Translations under genes and position numbers: made by a program
Assembly (NCBI RefSeq): GCF_030711595.1
Contig: NZ_JAUJUJ010000004.1
Coordinates: 64,622 to 128,621 of the forward strand
DNA: 64,000 nucleotides
Source of the DNA: Stenotrophomonas sp. YIM B06876
GTDB taxonomy: Bacteria > Pseudomonadota > Gammaproteobacteria > Xanthomonadales > Xanthomonadaceae
Direction: 5' to 3'
The notes under the pieces: generated by a model
The model's input: only the letters and a program-made list of their open reading frames with translations
What the model was told of the DNA's origin: nothing
Database searches by the model: none
Shown here: positions 41,769 through 51,844 of the stretch, piece by piece
Layout of the letters: each line of letters begins with the position of its first letter
Position numbering within the stretch: the stretch's first letter is position 1

Positions 41769-43238
41769 ATGTCACCAGTACCTGAAACTAGAATCATGCA
41801 CGACACCCTGCTTCTGTTTGGCGCCACCGGCGACCTGGCCCAGCGCTACCTGTTCCCCTCCCTGCTGCGACTGCTGGGGGATGGCCTGCTGCCCGAAGAT
41901 TTCCGCATCCGTGCGCTGGCCCTGTCGGCGCATGACACCGCCAGCTTCCACGAGATTCTGCGCCCGCGCCTGCAACAGGCAATGCCACAGGCCACGCTGG
42001 ACGACATCGACGCCCTGCTGCAGCGGCTGGACTACCGCGCGGTGGATCTGCGCAACCCCGAAACGGTGGCCGAAGCGGTCAGCGACCTGGCCCCGCGCCG
42101 TTGCGTGAGCTACCTGGCCATTCCGCCAGGCCTGTATATCTCAACCTGCCAGGGCCTTGCCCTGGGGGGGGCACTGGAAGCACCGAACCGGCTCATGCTG
42201 GAAAAGCCGATCGGCTCGGACTCGGACAGCGCCGCGGAAATCCTGCACGCCATTGCCACGCTGATCGACGAGGACCGCGTGTTCCGCCTCGATCACTACC
42301 TGGGCAAGGCGCCGGTGCAGAACCTGATGGCGCTGCGCTTCGGCAACACCCTGCTGGAGGCGGTGTGGAACCGCAACCACATCGAATCGGTGCACATCCT
42401 GGTGGCCGAAAGCGAAGGCGTGGATGGCCGCGACGCCTACTACTCGCGCTCCGGTGCCCTGCGCGACATGGTGCAGAGCCATATCCTGCAGCTGTTGTGC
42501 CTGGTGGCAATGGAGCCGCCGTCATCGATGGAGGCCGACCGTATCCGCGATGAAAAGGTCAAGGTGCTGCGTGCGCTGCGTCCACTCGATGCCGAACATG
42601 CCGCGCGTGACAGCGTGCGTGGCCGCTACACCGCCGGCCGCATCGACGGCCAGCCGGCACAGGCCTACCAGCCGCCGGAAGGCAGCGAGGCGGAAACCTT
42701 CGTCGGTGTCACCGCCCATATCGACAACTGGCGCTGGGCCGGGGTGCCGTTCCATCTGGTCACCGGCAAGCGGCTGGGCGAGCGCACCAGCCGGGTGGTG
42801 GTCACGCTCAAGCCGGTGACCCACTGGCTGTTCGAGCGCCCCGACCGCCACCACGCCACGCCCAACCGGCTGACCTTCCAGTTGCAACCGCAGGAGAATA
42901 TCCAGCTCGGGCTGATGAGTTCGCTCGCCGGTCCGGAATGGGGCGCACTGGAACTGCGGCCGCTGGAACTGGAACTGTCGGTGCCGACCGGACTGTATCG
43001 CCGCATCGCCTACGAACGCCTGTTGCTGGACGTTCTCAACGGCAATCACGCCCTGTTCGTGCGCGATGACGAAGTGCGTGCGGCCTGGGCCTGGATCGAC
43101 AGCGTCAGCGATGCCTGGAAGGCCGCTGCCCTGCCGCTGCAGCCGTATCCGGCCGGATCGTGGGGACCGGCACAGGCCCATGCCTTCCTGCCACAGGGCG
43201 TCGACCAGGACCCTGCGGCATCCGGAGGCGCACCGTGA
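41769..43238 (+). CDS. zwf: Glucose-6-phosphate 1-dehydrogenase
   Basis: A 489-residue enzyme that oxidises glucose-6-phosphate to 6-phosphogluconolactone with NAD(P)+. The nucleotide motif FGATGDLAQRYLFPSL is near residues 17-32, and the active-site RLDHYLGKAPVQN has His176 and the catalytic lysine. The start is uncertain between ATG 41769 and ATG 41796 (MHDTLLLFGATG). It is the first gene of a five-gene Entner-Doudoroff operon and overlaps glk by 4 bp. Confidence 0.96.
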   Translation: MSPVPETRIMHDTLLLFGATGDLAQRYLFPSLLRLLGDGLLPEDFRIRALALSAHDTASFHEILRPRLQQAMPQATLDDIDALLQRLDYRAVDLRNPETVAEAVSDLAPRRCVSYLAIPPGLYISTCQGLALGGALEAPNRLMLEKPIGSDSDSAAEILHAIATLIDEDRVFRLDHYLGKAPVQNLMALRFGNTLLEAVWNRNHIESVHILVAESEGVDGRDAYYSRSGALRDMVQSHILQLLCLVAMEPPSSMEADRIRDEKVKVLRALRPLDAEHAARDSVRGRYTAGRIDGQPAQAYQPPEGSEAETFVGVTAHIDNWRWAGVPFHLVTGKRLGERTSRVVVTLKPVTHWLFERPDRHHATPNRLTFQLQPQENIQLGLMSSLAGPEWGALELRPLELELSVPTGLYRRIAYERLLLDVLNGNHALFVRDDEVRAAWAWIDSVSDAWKAAALPLQPYPAGSWGPAQAHAFLPQGVDQDPAASGGAP

Positions 43239-44242
43239 CCTGCGCCGCTGGCGCGGTGCTGGTTGCAGACATCGGCGGCACCAATGCGCGCTTCGCACTG
43301 GCCCGCGCCGCTGCTCCCGTCGCCCTGGACCAGGCCAGCATTGTGGAATATCCGGTGGCGCAGTTCCCCTCGCTGGCCGCCGCCGCCGCCCACTACCTGC
43401 AGCAGAGCGGTGCCGATGTGCGCAGCGGCGTGTTTGCCGTCGCCGGCCGTGTCGATGGCGACGAGGCACGCATCACCAATCATCCATGGGTGATCTCGCG
43501 CCCGCGGATCAGCGCGGCGCTCGGTCTGGAACGGCTGCACCTGATCAACGACTTCGTCGCGCAGGCGATGTCGATCACGCTGCTGCAGGCCACTGACGTG
43601 GTGCAGATCGGGGCGCCGCCATGGCAACCGGGCAGCGTTGGCCAATCGCGCAACTATTGCGTGATCGGGCCGGGCACCGGGCTCGGCGTCGGCGGGCTGG
43701 TCCTGCGCAACGGCCGCAGCTATCCACTGGCCACGGAAGGCGGGCATGCCAGTTTCCCTCCCGGCACCCCGGAGGAGGTCCGCATCCTGGAGATCCTGAC
43801 CAGGCAGTTCGGGCGGGTGTCCAATGAGCGCCTGGTGTGCGGCCCGGGGCTGGCGAACATCCATCGCGCACTGAGCGAAATCGCCGGCACCGATCCGGGC
43901 CAGCTGCAGCCGGCCGACATCACCGCACGCGCCGGCCGGGGCGATGCCCTCTCACTGCGCGCGATCGACGTGTTCCTTGCGGTATTCGGCGCAATCAGTG
44001 GCGATGCGGTGCTGGTGCAGGGCGCGTGGGACGGTGTGTTCCTGACCGGCGGGCTGGTGCCCCGTATGCTCGAAGGGCTGCAGCACTCCGGTTTCCGCCA
44101 GCGATTCGAGAACAAGGGCCGTTTTTCGGCCGCGATGGCGCAGATACCGGTGCTGGCCATCATCCATCCCTGCCCCGGCCTGCTCGGCGCCACCGCCTAT
44201 GCGATCGACGCCCTGCACGACCTTAAAGGAGATTCTCCATGA
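43235..44242 (+). CDS. glk: Glucokinase
   Basis: A 335-residue ROK-unrelated (Glk-type) glucokinase that phosphorylates free glucose with ATP. The phosphate-binding motif ADIGGTNARFALA is at 11-23, the catalytic region is LINDFVAQAMS, and the second glycine-rich block GPGTGLGVGG is present. GTG at 43235 overlaps the zwf TGA and has a GGAGG site 7 bases upstream. Its place in the operon implies that glucose arrives unphosphorylated, as expected for uptake by ABC or TonB routes rather than a PTS. Confidence 0.95.
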   Translation: MTCAAGAVLVADIGGTNARFALARAAAPVALDQASIVEYPVAQFPSLAAAAAHYLQQSGADVRSGVFAVAGRVDGDEARITNHPWVISRPRISAALGLERLHLINDFVAQAMSITLLQATDVVQIGAPPWQPGSVGQSRNYCVIGPGTGLGVGGLVLRNGRSYPLATEGGHASFPPGTPEEVRILEILTRQFGRVSNERLVCGPGLANIHRALSEIAGTDPGQLQPADITARAGRGDALSLRAIDVFLAVFGAISGDAVLVQGAWDGVFLTGGLVPRMLEGLQHSGFRQRFENKGRFSAAMAQIPVLAIIHPCPGLLGATAYAIDALHDLKGDSP

Positions 44243-44961
44243 CCACCGCCGCCACCTCCGATCGCATCACGTTTGTCCGCCACCATGAACCCGATGGCTG
44301 GATCGAGAGTGTGGCGCGGGAAATGGCCGACATCCTGGAACACGGGATCCGGCAGACCGGGCGGGCGCGCATGCTGCTTTCCGGCGGCACCACCCCGGCA
44401 CCGGTCTACCAGGCGCTGGCCGAACTGCCGGTGCAATGGGACCGGGTTGAAGTCGGCCTGGTCGACGAGCGCTGGCTGTCGCCGCAGGACCGCGACAGCA
44501 ACGCATGGCTGGTCCGCGACAGCTTTCTGCAACGCGCCGAGGGCGCGCATTTCGATCCGCTGGTGCGCGTAGGCAAGCCGTTGTCCGAGTGTGTGCACAG
44601 CGCCAACCTGCACGCCCGGCACAGCCAGGCCCCCTGCCTTGCGGTACTGGGGATGGGCAGCGACGGACATACCGCCTCGCTGTTCCCCGGCGCGCGCGAT
44701 CTGCACGTGGCGCTGGAAAGCCCGCAGCCATATGCCGCGCTCGATGCCACGGGGTGTCCGGTCGCCAATGACTGGCACCTGCGCATCACATTGACCCCGC
44801 ACGGGCTGGCCCCGATTGGCGCGCGGCTGCTGCTGCTGCGTGGCCAGCAGAAGCTGGACGTGCTCGATGCCGCGCTCCAGTCCACCGATGTTTCGCGTTA
44901 CCCGGTGCTGGCGGCCATTGCCGCGCCCGGCCCGAAATTGCGCGTGCACTGGTGTGCCTGA
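44239..44961 (+). CDS. pgl: 6-phosphogluconolactonase
   Basis: A 240-residue enzyme of the NagB/DevB-type Pgl family that hydrolyses 6-phosphogluconolactone. Motifs are LSGGTTPAPVYQALAELPV, WDRVEVGLVDERWL with the Asp-Glu-Arg triad, and VLGMGSDGHTASLFPGA with the conserved His. It overlaps glk by 4 bp and is followed by edd after 49 bp. Confidence 0.95.
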   Translation: MTTAATSDRITFVRHHEPDGWIESVAREMADILEHGIRQTGRARMLLSGGTTPAPVYQALAELPVQWDRVEVGLVDERWLSPQDRDSNAWLVRDSFLQRAEGAHFDPLVRVGKPLSECVHSANLHARHSQAPCLAVLGMGSDGHTASLFPGARDLHVALESPQPYAALDATGCPVANDWHLRITLTPHGLAPIGARLLLLRGQQKLDVLDAALQSTDVSRYPVLAAIAAPGPKLRVHWCA

Positions 44962-45010
44962 CGCCCTGCCGCATTGCCCCGGCGCCCTCCCTCTTTTCCA
45001 GCGGTAAGCC

Positions 45011-46927
45011 ATGAGCCTGCATCCCACCATCCACGCCATCACCGAACGTATCCGCCAGCGCAGCGCCGCGTCGCGCGCCGCCTATCTGGGCGGGGTCGAA
45101 GCCGCATTGCGCGAAGGGCCGTTCCGCTCGCGCCTGAGCTGCGGCAACCTGGCCCACGCGTTCGCCGCCAGTGGTCCCACCGACAAGGGACGCCTGCGCG
45201 GCGATGCCACCGCCAACCTGGGCATCATCAGCGCCTACAACGACATGCTGTCGGCGCACCAGCCGTTCGAGCACTATCCCGACCTGATCCGCGCCACCGC
45301 CCGTGAGCTTGGTGCCACCGCGCAGGTGGCCGGGGCGGTACCGGCGATGTGCGACGGCGTCACCCAGGGCCGTGGCGGCATGGAGCTGTCGCTGTTTTCG
45401 CGCGACATCATCGCCCAGGCCACCGCCATCGGCCTGAGCCATGACATGTTCGATTCCACCGTCTATCTGGGCGTGTGCGACAAGATCGTGCCGGGCCTGC
45501 TGATCGGCGCATTGGCGTTCGGCCATCTGCCGGCGATATTCGTGCCGGCCGGGCCGATGACTCCCGGCATTCCGAACAAGCAGAAGGCCGAGGTACGCGA
45601 GCGTTATGCCGCCGGCCAGGCCAGCCGCGAGGAACTGCTGGAAGCCGAAGCCGCCTCCTACCACGCCCCGGGCACCTGCACGTTCTACGGCACCGCCAAT
45701 TCCAACCAGGTGCTGCTCGAAGCGATGGGGGTGCAATTGCCGGGCGCCTCGTTTGTCAACCCGGAAATGCCGTTGCGCAACGCCCTGACCCGCGCCGCCA
45801 CCGCGCGCGCGCTGGAAATCTGTGCACTGGGCGATGATTTCCGTCCACTGGGCCGGCTGATCGATGAGCGCGCCATCGTCAACGCCATCGTGGCGTTGAT
45901 GGCCACCGGCGGCTCCACCAACCACACCATCCACTGGATCGCGGTCGCACGCGCCGCCGGTATCGTCCTGACCTGGAACGATATGGATGCGATCTCGCAG
46001 GTGGTGCCGCTGCTGACCCGGGTCTACCCCAATGGCGAGGCCGACGTGAACCGCTTCGCCGCTGCCGGCGGTACCGGTTTCGTGTTCCGCGAACTGATGG
46101 ATGCCGGGCTGATGCATGACGACCTGGCTACGGTCATGGCCGGCGGGATGCGCGCCTATGCGCAGGAACCACGGCTGCACAGCGGCGGGCTGAGCTATGT
46201 GCCGGCCGTCCACGCCAGCGCCGATGAATCGGTGGTGCGTCCGGCCACCAACGCCTTCGAGGCCCAGGGCGGGCTGCGCCTGCTGCGTGGCAATCTGGGC
46301 CGGTCGCTGGTCAAGCTGTCGGCGGTAAAGCCCGAACACCGCCGCATCCAGGCCCCGGCGGTGGTGGTGGATGCACCGCAGACGCTCAACAAGCTGCATG
46401 CCGCCGGCGCGTTGCCGCAGGACTTCGTCGCGGTGGTCCGCTACCAGGGACCGCGTGCCAACGGCATGCCCGAACTGCATTCGCTGGCCCCCCTGCTGGG
46501 CCTGCTGCAGAACCAGGGGCGGCGGGTGGCACTGGTTACCGACGGCCGCCTGTCTGGCGCCTCGGGCAAGATTCCCGCGGCCATCCATGTCACTCCCGAG
46601 GCCTCGCGCGGCGGCCCGCTGGCCCGTATCCGCGAGGGCGACATGATCCTGTTCGACGGCGAAGCGGGAATCCTGGAGGTGCAGGTCGATCCGGTCGAAT
46701 GGGCCGCCCGCGCGCTTGCGCCCAACAGCGCGCCCGCCGGGCATGACCTCGGCCGCAACCTGTTTGCGCTCAATCGCCAGGTGGTGGGCCCGGCCGATCA
46801 GGGGGCGATCTCGATCTCGTGCGGGCCGGCCAGCGCCGATGACGGCATCTGGGAATACGACGCCGAATACGAGCTGGGCGGCGATGCGGCCGCGGCGGCC
46901 GCCCCCCACGAAGCCAAAGACGCCTGA
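45011..46927 (+). CDS. edd: 6-phosphogluconate dehydratase
   Basis: A 638-residue IlvD/Edd-family enzyme that makes 2-keto-3-deoxy-6-phosphogluconate. Iron-sulfur and substrate motifs include [49 protein letters not shown] and [32 protein letters not shown] is intact near the end. The chain exceeds the ~605-residue norm through an Ala-rich, charged carboxyl tail. It is fourth in the operon. Confidence 0.96.
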   Translation: MSLHPTIHAITERIRQRSAASRAAYLGGVEAALREGPFRSRLSCGNLAHAFAASGPTDKGRLRGDATANLGIISAYNDMLSAHQPFEHYPDLIRATARELGATAQVAGAVPAMCDGVTQGRGGMELSLFSRDIIAQATAIGLSHDMFDSTVYLGVCDKIVPGLLIGALAFGHLPAIFVPAGPMTPGIPNKQKAEVRERYAAGQASREELLEAEAASYHAPGTCTFYGTANSNQVLLEAMGVQLPGASFVNPEMPLRNALTRAATARALEICALGDDFRPLGRLIDERAIVNAIVALMATGGSTNHTIHWIAVARAAGIVLTWNDMDAISQVVPLLTRVYPNGEADVNRFAAAGGTGFVFRELMDAGLMHDDLATVMAGGMRAYAQEPRLHSGGLSYVPAVHASADESVVRPATNAFEAQGGLRLLRGNLGRSLVKLSAVKPEHRRIQAPAVVVDAPQTLNKLHAAGALPQDFVAVVRYQGPRANGMPELHSLAPLLGLLQNQGRRVALVTDGRLSGASGKIPAAIHVTPEASRGGPLARIREGDMILFDGEAGILEVQVDPVEWAARALAPNSAPAGHDLGRNLFALNRQVVGPADQGAISISCGPASADDGIWEYDAEYELGGDAAAAAAPHEAKDA

Positions 46928-46981
46928 AACACCTGCACGCGCCCGCACCCGGCGCGCGCCATCGCCCCACGAGGAATCCGA

Positions 46982-47641
46982 ATGAACATCGCTCCGCACC
47001 AGGATCGCGCCGGACAACTGCTGCACGCCGCCGGCATCCTGCCGGTGGTCACCGTCCACACCCTCGACCAGGCGCGTGCGGTCAGCGCCGCGCTGCTGGA
47101 AGGCGGGCTGCCGGCGATCGAGCTGACCCTGCGCACGCCGGTCGCCCTGCAGGCGCTGGCGATGCTCAAGCGCGAGCTGCCGGACGTGGTGGTCGGCGCC
47201 GGCACCGTGTTGACGGTGGCGCAGATGCGCCAGGCCATCGATGCCGGTGCCGACTTCCTGGTGACACCGGGCACACCGCACCACATGGCCGACGCCTTGG
47301 CCGAGGCCCCGCTGCCGGTGGTACCCGGCGCCGCCACGCCGACCGAAATGCTGGCGCTGGTCGCGCGGGGCTTCCGCATCTGCAAGCTGTTCCCGGCCAC
47401 CGCGGTCGGCGGACTGGCGATGGTCAAGGGGCTGGCCGGGCCGATGCCCGATCTCAGGCTGTGCCCCACCGGTGGCATCACCGAAATCACCGCCGCCGAC
47501 TATCTGCAGCAGCCCAACGTGGTCTGCATCGGTGGCTCGTGGATGGTGCCCGGCGACTGGATCGCGGCCGGCCAGTGGGACACGGTGCGCGCCAGCGCGA
47601 CCAAAGCCGCCGCGATCGTGGCCGCCGCGCGCGCCAGCTGA
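46982..47641 (+). CDS. eda: KDPG aldolase (2-keto-3-deoxy-6-phosphogluconate aldolase)
   Basis: A 219-residue class I aldolase that splits KDPG into pyruvate and glyceraldehyde-3-phosphate. The catalytic Glu lies in GLPAIELTLRT, VGAGTVLTVAQMR follows, and the Schiff-base lysine lies in FRICKLFPATAVGG. The carboxyl CPTGGITEI binds phosphate. It closes the operon 54 bp after edd and converges with the glycoside hydrolase gene. Confidence 0.97.
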   Translation: MNIAPHQDRAGQLLHAAGILPVVTVHTLDQARAVSAALLEGGLPAIELTLRTPVALQALAMLKRELPDVVVGAGTVLTVAQMRQAIDAGADFLVTPGTPHHMADALAEAPLPVVPGAATPTEMLALVARGFRICKLFPATAVGGLAMVKGLAGPMPDLRLCPTGGITEITAADYLQQPNVVCIGGSWMVPGDWIAAGQWDTVRASATKAAAIVAAARAS

Positions 47642-47813
47642 GCGGGGCGACAACCACATCGCCGGCTTGCGGGCGGGCGATGTCCGCAGTGGTTCGGGAC
47701 TGGCCCCCCGGCGCCCGCTTTGTCGATCCGCGCTGCGAGCTGCGCGGGACGGGGCGTGCTGGCCTCCCCGTGTCGGCTCCATCCCGTTCTGGCGGCTTCC
47801 GTATCCTGCCCGC

Positions 47814-47829
47814 GTGCCGAAACCGGCAC
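47814..47829. terminator. Weak hairpin between convergent eda and the glycosidase-like gene
   Basis: GTGCCG pairs with CGGCAC around an AAAC loop, 17 bases past the glycosidase-like gene stop. No T-run is present on either strand. The rest of 47642-47846 shows nothing else that I can support. Confidence 0.3.
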
Positions 47830-47846
47830 CACGCACGGCCCGGCCG

Positions 47847-50800
47847 TCAGCGCCGGGACCGCTCGTTCTTGCGCAGCGCCGCCGGAATCTCGATCTCCAC
47901 CTTCGCCGGCACCTGCAGGATCCGCAATTCGCCTTCGTGCCACTGCGCCGGTTCGCCATTGATCGTCGCCGTCCCCGGCTCGCCGGCATACGGCCATGGC
48001 AGCACCAGCCCACCTTCCGGCAGCGCGATGCCCGCGCTCACATCCAGCGTCAGCTGGCGGTCACTGCGGACCAGCGAGTAAGCGAGTTTGCCGTAGGCGG
48101 TGACCAGCCCCTCGATGGCGACCCCGGTGCCGTTCAACCAGCCGTCCGGCACGCCGGCAGCCAACACCAGGCTGGTATCGAGTTCGCGCGCATAGGCGAA
48201 CATGTCCAGGGTCGAGCGGACAAAATCCGATGCCACCCACGCATGCGGCAGGTCGCCGACAAAGAACGGCGTGCGCGGGGTGCTGGAGACCACCTCGGCC
48301 CACTGGTTCCAGGCCTGCGGGGTGCGGTCCTTGAGGAAGAACCCGCTGGCTTCCCATGCCCGCTCGCGCCAGCCCAGGCGCACGAACGCGCCCACGTTGC
48401 GCCACTCGTAAGGGGTGTAATCCTTCCATGCGCGCTTGCCGTCGCGGCGCTCGACAAACTGCTTCCAGTAGCGCTCGAAGGTGTTGTCCAGATACGGCTG
48501 CGGCAACCGGCCCTGCTCGCCGCCGGGCGCCAGCGCGATGGTGGTGGAGGTCGGATCGAAATCGCCCAGCTCCACCGAGCCGGGCAGATAGTCGATGCGA
48601 TGCTGGCGTACCGCCTCCAGCAACGATTCCTGCAGGTCGGCACGGAACTGGTCGCGCGATTCGGCCATCGCGGCCGCCTCGTCCTCCAGCCCCAACGCGG
48701 CGGCCATCTGCGCCGCATCCTTGTAACCGCGCAGCGCCCAGAAATCATCCCAGTACGAATGCACCGGCTTGGCCGAATAGCCTTCGTGGCTGATCGAGGC
48801 CGGCATCATCCCGTAGAACGCCGGATTGCGGTCGCGGTTCTGCGCGGTGCGCTCGCCCAGGCGCAGCTCCTCCATATAGCTCCACGCCCGCAGCACGTGC
48901 GGCCACATCCGCTGCAGGAACGCGCCGTCACCGCTGTAGCGCCAGTATTCGGCGATGGTGAAGATCAATTCGCCGTGGCTGTCGTTCTCCGGCACCGGAT
49001 CACTGCCACGGGCGTCCACGCAGCACGGCACCATGCCATTGTCGAACTGGTGCGGCGCATACCAGTCCACATACTGGCGCACCGCATCGGCGCGGCCCAG
49101 CCGCAGCAGCCCTTCGGAAATCATCGCGCCGTCGCGGATCCAGCTGCGCGCGTAGGAGCGCGTTCCCGGCTGCAGGCTGGGGCCGACCCGCGAGATCAGC
49201 ATGTGCGCCAGTGCGGTGCGCAGGGTATCGGCCAGCGGCTTGCCGGCTTCGGGCACGCGCAAGCGCACCTGGTCGAGCTTGCCTCGCCACATCGCCGCCA
49301 CCTGCTGCTGCGCTTGTGCGGCATCGAATTTGCCCGGCATCTGCCAGCTGCCGGTCTGCGGCAACACCAGCACCACCTCGCGGCTCTGCCCGGCTTCCAG
49401 CTTCCACTCGTAGACCAGCGCACCGGACGCCAGTCCGGTGCTGTCCTTGACCTGGCGGAGGGCCGGCAGCGTCGGCTGCGCCAGATGGGTCACCTCCAGT
49501 TTGCTGTCGAAGGCACTGGCAAACGCCACGTCCGGCGCCGGTAACGCCAGCACCCGCAGCTGGCCGTTGACGCTGACCCGGCCGGCGTCGATGTCGAGCT
49601 GGTCGATCCGGCTGACGCCGCCCACGGTGGAGAGGAACTGCCGCGGCGGATTGACCTGGAACGGCCGCACCGCCAATGCCAGCCGGTAGCGGTGCGCCAC
49701 CTTGTCCGGATTGCGCAGGCGATAGCGCGCCACCAGCTGCGCGCGTTCGGGCGTGCCCTGCACGAAGCCGGTCACCTGCAGCTCCAGCTGTTCCTGGCTC
49801 CAGCCCACCGTCGGGATCGGCAGGTAGCCGTCCTGCAGGCTTTGCGTGGTTTTGACATCGGCCCAGTTGCGCAGCTTGCCGTCCACCACCACGAACGGCT
49901 CGATGCTGAAGTCGGCCTTGCGCGCTTCCAGCGTGCCGTCCTCGCCCATCAGCGCCTGTTCGCGGCCGCCATCCAGACCCAGCAGGGTCCAGTACGGCTG
50001 CTCGTCACTGAACCCGCGCGGCAACGAACCGCGCGGCAGATCGGCCCCGATGGCGTGGATGAACGCATTGGGGGTGGCGGCAAAGTCGAGCGGCTTCAGG
50101 CTGATGTCGCGGATGCCATAGCGCCAGTTCGGGCCATCCACCAGATCGAACCGCAGGTAGCGCGCCTCGGTTTCCGGCAATGCCAGCCAGTCGCGGCCAC
50201 CGCTGCCGGCCACCACCTCGCGCAGCGTGCGCCAGTCGCGGCCGTCCACCGAGGCCCGCACCACATAGCGCGAGGCCTCCAGCCCCGGCATCCACTGGAT
50301 CACCGCGCCGCCGAATTCGCGCACCTTGCCCAGGTCCAGGCTTACCGTCTGCTGCTTGACCCCGCCACTGATCCAGAACGTATCGGCCTTGCCATCGGCG
50401 ATGCGCTGCTGCAATGCGGGGGCGGTATCGGCGATCACCGTGGTGGTCAGCGCGCTGGTGTCTTCCTTGGGCAGCGGCTGCAGTGTCAACCGGTCGAAAC
50501 AGACCGAACCCTTGCCACCGACCCTGCTGTATACGGTGAACTCGACCGCGGCGCTGCGGCGCAGGCGGCTGTCCTTGTCCGGCCCCCAAGCCTTCTCGAT
50601 CTGGCGCTTGCGGTAGTTCACCCGCGTCCAGTTCTTGGGGAACGTGTAACCGGGGCGATTGACCCACCACACGTTGTCACCGCTGGCGTCGATCAGCTTG
50701 AACTGCAGGTCGTTGGCCGGCGAGTCGCCGCGTACCTCGAAGCCGAACTGGTAGTTTTCCGGATAGCTGACATCCAGTTTGCGGCGCACACCGACATAGC

Positions 50801-51011
50801 CGGACACGTCATGGAAGTTGTAGTCCAGGCACAGCGCGCGGCCGCCGCCGCTGCCGACCACCGGCCGCAGCGAGCCGCTCACCTGGTTGGAGGTGACCAG
50901 CTGCCAGTCCGCGACATCGTCGAACCCGTCCAGCACCCGCACCTCGGCCGGCGCGGCCGGCACCTGGAAGCTCGCGCCTCCCAACAACATCGCAATGACA
51001 AACCGCCTCAC
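47847..51011 (-). CDS. Secreted multidomain glycoside hydrolase-like protein (CBM + discoidin + six-hairpin)
   Basis: A 1,054-residue protein. After a short signal peptide (GTG start at 51011, RRFVIAMLLGGASFQVPAA) come a CBM11-like beta-sandwich (about 25-175), an F5/8-type discoidin domain (about 195-310; LDLGKVREFGGAVIQW, YLRFDLVDG), a beta-rich linker region (about 320-570) and an (alpha/alpha)6 glycosidase-like domain (about 590-900). The last has RSYARSWIRDGAMISEG and ENDSHGELIFTIAEYWRYSGD, which resemble the acid-bearing motifs of GH15/GH65-type folds. I cannot place it in a named GH family. The start overlaps the permease stop (GTGA), tying it to the operon. Periplasmic glucan cleavage is inferred. 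Confidence 0.75.
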   Translation of the reverse strand: MRRFVIAMLLGGASFQVPAAPAEVRVLDGFDDVADWQLVTSNQVSGSLRPVVGSGGGRALCLDYNFHDVSGYVGVRRKLDVSYPENYQFGFEVRGDSPANDLQFKLIDASGDNVWWVNRPGYTFPKNWTRVNYRKRQIEKAWGPDKDSRLRRSAAVEFTVYSRVGGKGSVCFDRLTLQPLPKEDTSALTTTVIADTAPALQQRIADGKADTFWISGGVKQQTVSLDLGKVREFGGAVIQWMPGLEASRYVVRASVDGRDWRTLREVVAGSGGRDWLALPETEARYLRFDLVDGPNWRYGIRDISLKPLDFAATPNAFIHAIGADLPRGSLPRGFSDEQPYWTLLGLDGGREQALMGEDGTLEARKADFSIEPFVVVDGKLRNWADVKTTQSLQDGYLPIPTVGWSQEQLELQVTGFVQGTPERAQLVARYRLRNPDKVAHRYRLALAVRPFQVNPPRQFLSTVGGVSRIDQLDIDAGRVSVNGQLRVLALPAPDVAFASAFDSKLEVTHLAQPTLPALRQVKDSTGLASGALVYEWKLEAGQSREVVLVLPQTGSWQMPGKFDAAQAQQQVAAMWRGKLDQVRLRVPEAGKPLADTLRTALAHMLISRVGPSLQPGTRSYARSWIRDGAMISEGLLRLGRADAVRQYVDWYAPHQFDNGMVPCCVDARGSDPVPENDSHGELIFTIAEYWRYSGDGAFLQRMWPHVLRAWSYMEELRLGERTAQNRDRNPAFYGMMPASISHEGYSAKPVHSYWDDFWALRGYKDAAQMAAALGLEDEAAAMAESRDQFRADLQESLLEAVRQHRIDYLPGSVELGDFDPTSTTIALAPGGEQGRLPQPYLDNTFERYWKQFVERRDGKRAWKDYTPYEWRNVGAFVRLGWRERAWEASGFFLKDRTPQAWNQWAEVVSSTPRTPFFVGDLPHAWVASDFVRSTLDMFAYARELDTSLVLAAGVPDGWLNGTGVAIEGLVTAYGKLAYSLVRSDRQLTLDVSAGIALPEGGLVLPWPYAGEPGTATINGEPAQWHEGELRILQVPAKVEIEIPAALRKNERSRR

Positions 51012-51844
51012 CCTTTCACGCTCCCAAGCAGCAAACCCTGAATGTAATGGCGCTGCAGCAGCAGGAACAGCAGCAGCACCGGCAAGACCGTGACCACTGC
51101 CCCGGCCATCATCATTTCCACGTCCATGATGTGCTCGCGCGACAGCGACGCCAAGGCCACCGGCAAGGTGTAATGCTCCTGGTCGGTAAGCACGATCAAC
51201 GGCCACATGAAGTCGTTCCACGCCCCCATGAAAGTGAAGATCGCCAGCGTCACCAGCACCGGCTTGAGCATCGGCAGCACGATCTGGAAGAAGATGCGCC
51301 CCTCGCTGGCGCCATCAATGCGCGCCGCTTCCAGCAACTCGTCGGGAATCGAGCGCGCGTACTGGCGTACCAGGAAAATACCGAACACGCTGGCCAGAGC
51401 CGGCACCACCACGCCGCCAAAGCTGTTCACCAGGCCCAGCTGTTTCATCAGCAGGAACAGCGGCAGCATCGCCACCTGCGCCGGAATCACCAGCGCCGCC
51501 AGCAGCGCCTGGAAAATGCGCTCACGGCCGGCAAAACGCAGCTTGGCAAAGGCATAGCCGGCCAGCGTGTTGAGCAGCAGCGAGCCCAGCGTGATCAGGA
51601 CCGACACCAGCAGGCTGTTGCGGAAGTTGCCGGCCATGCCGGTACGGGCAAACAGCTCGCGGTAGTTGTCGCCGCTGAATGTCGAGGGCAGCAACGGAGG
51701 TGGAAAATGCGAGGCCTCGCCGCTGGGCATGAACGACACCGACAGCATCCACAGCAGCGGTGCCAGACTCACCGCCGCCAACAGCAGCAGCGCGCCATTG
51801 ATCCACCAGGCGTATCCGCGCGACTGGCCGATTTCACGGTTCAT
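51008..51844 (-). CDS. Sugar ABC transporter permease (MalG type)
   Basis: A 278-residue inner-membrane permease with six predicted helices. The EAA loop, DELLEAARIDGASEGRIFFQIVLPM, is canonical for CUT1 sugar importers, and GAWNDFMWPLIVL is typical of the MalG-like half. The ATG at 51844 overlaps the stop of the upstream permease by 4 bp. It works with the MalF-type partner; the ATPase is missing from the locus. Confidence 0.93.
   Translation of the reverse strand: MNREIGQSRGYAWWINGALLLLAAVSLAPLLWMLSVSFMPSGEASHFPPPLLPSTFSGDNYRELFARTGMAGNFRNSLLVSVLITLGSLLLNTLAGYAFAKLRFAGRERIFQALLAALVIPAQVAMLPLFLLMKQLGLVNSFGGVVVPALASVFGIFLVRQYARSIPDELLEAARIDGASEGRIFFQIVLPMLKPVLVTLAIFTFMGAWNDFMWPLIVLTDQEHYTLPVALASLSREHIMDVEMMMAGAVVTVLPVLLLFLLLQRHYIQGLLLGSVKG

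Noticed and set aside
44786..48013. 1,075-codon minus-strand open frame antisense to edd and eda
   Set aside because: Long because stops are rare at this GC; no family pattern, and edd and eda are certain.
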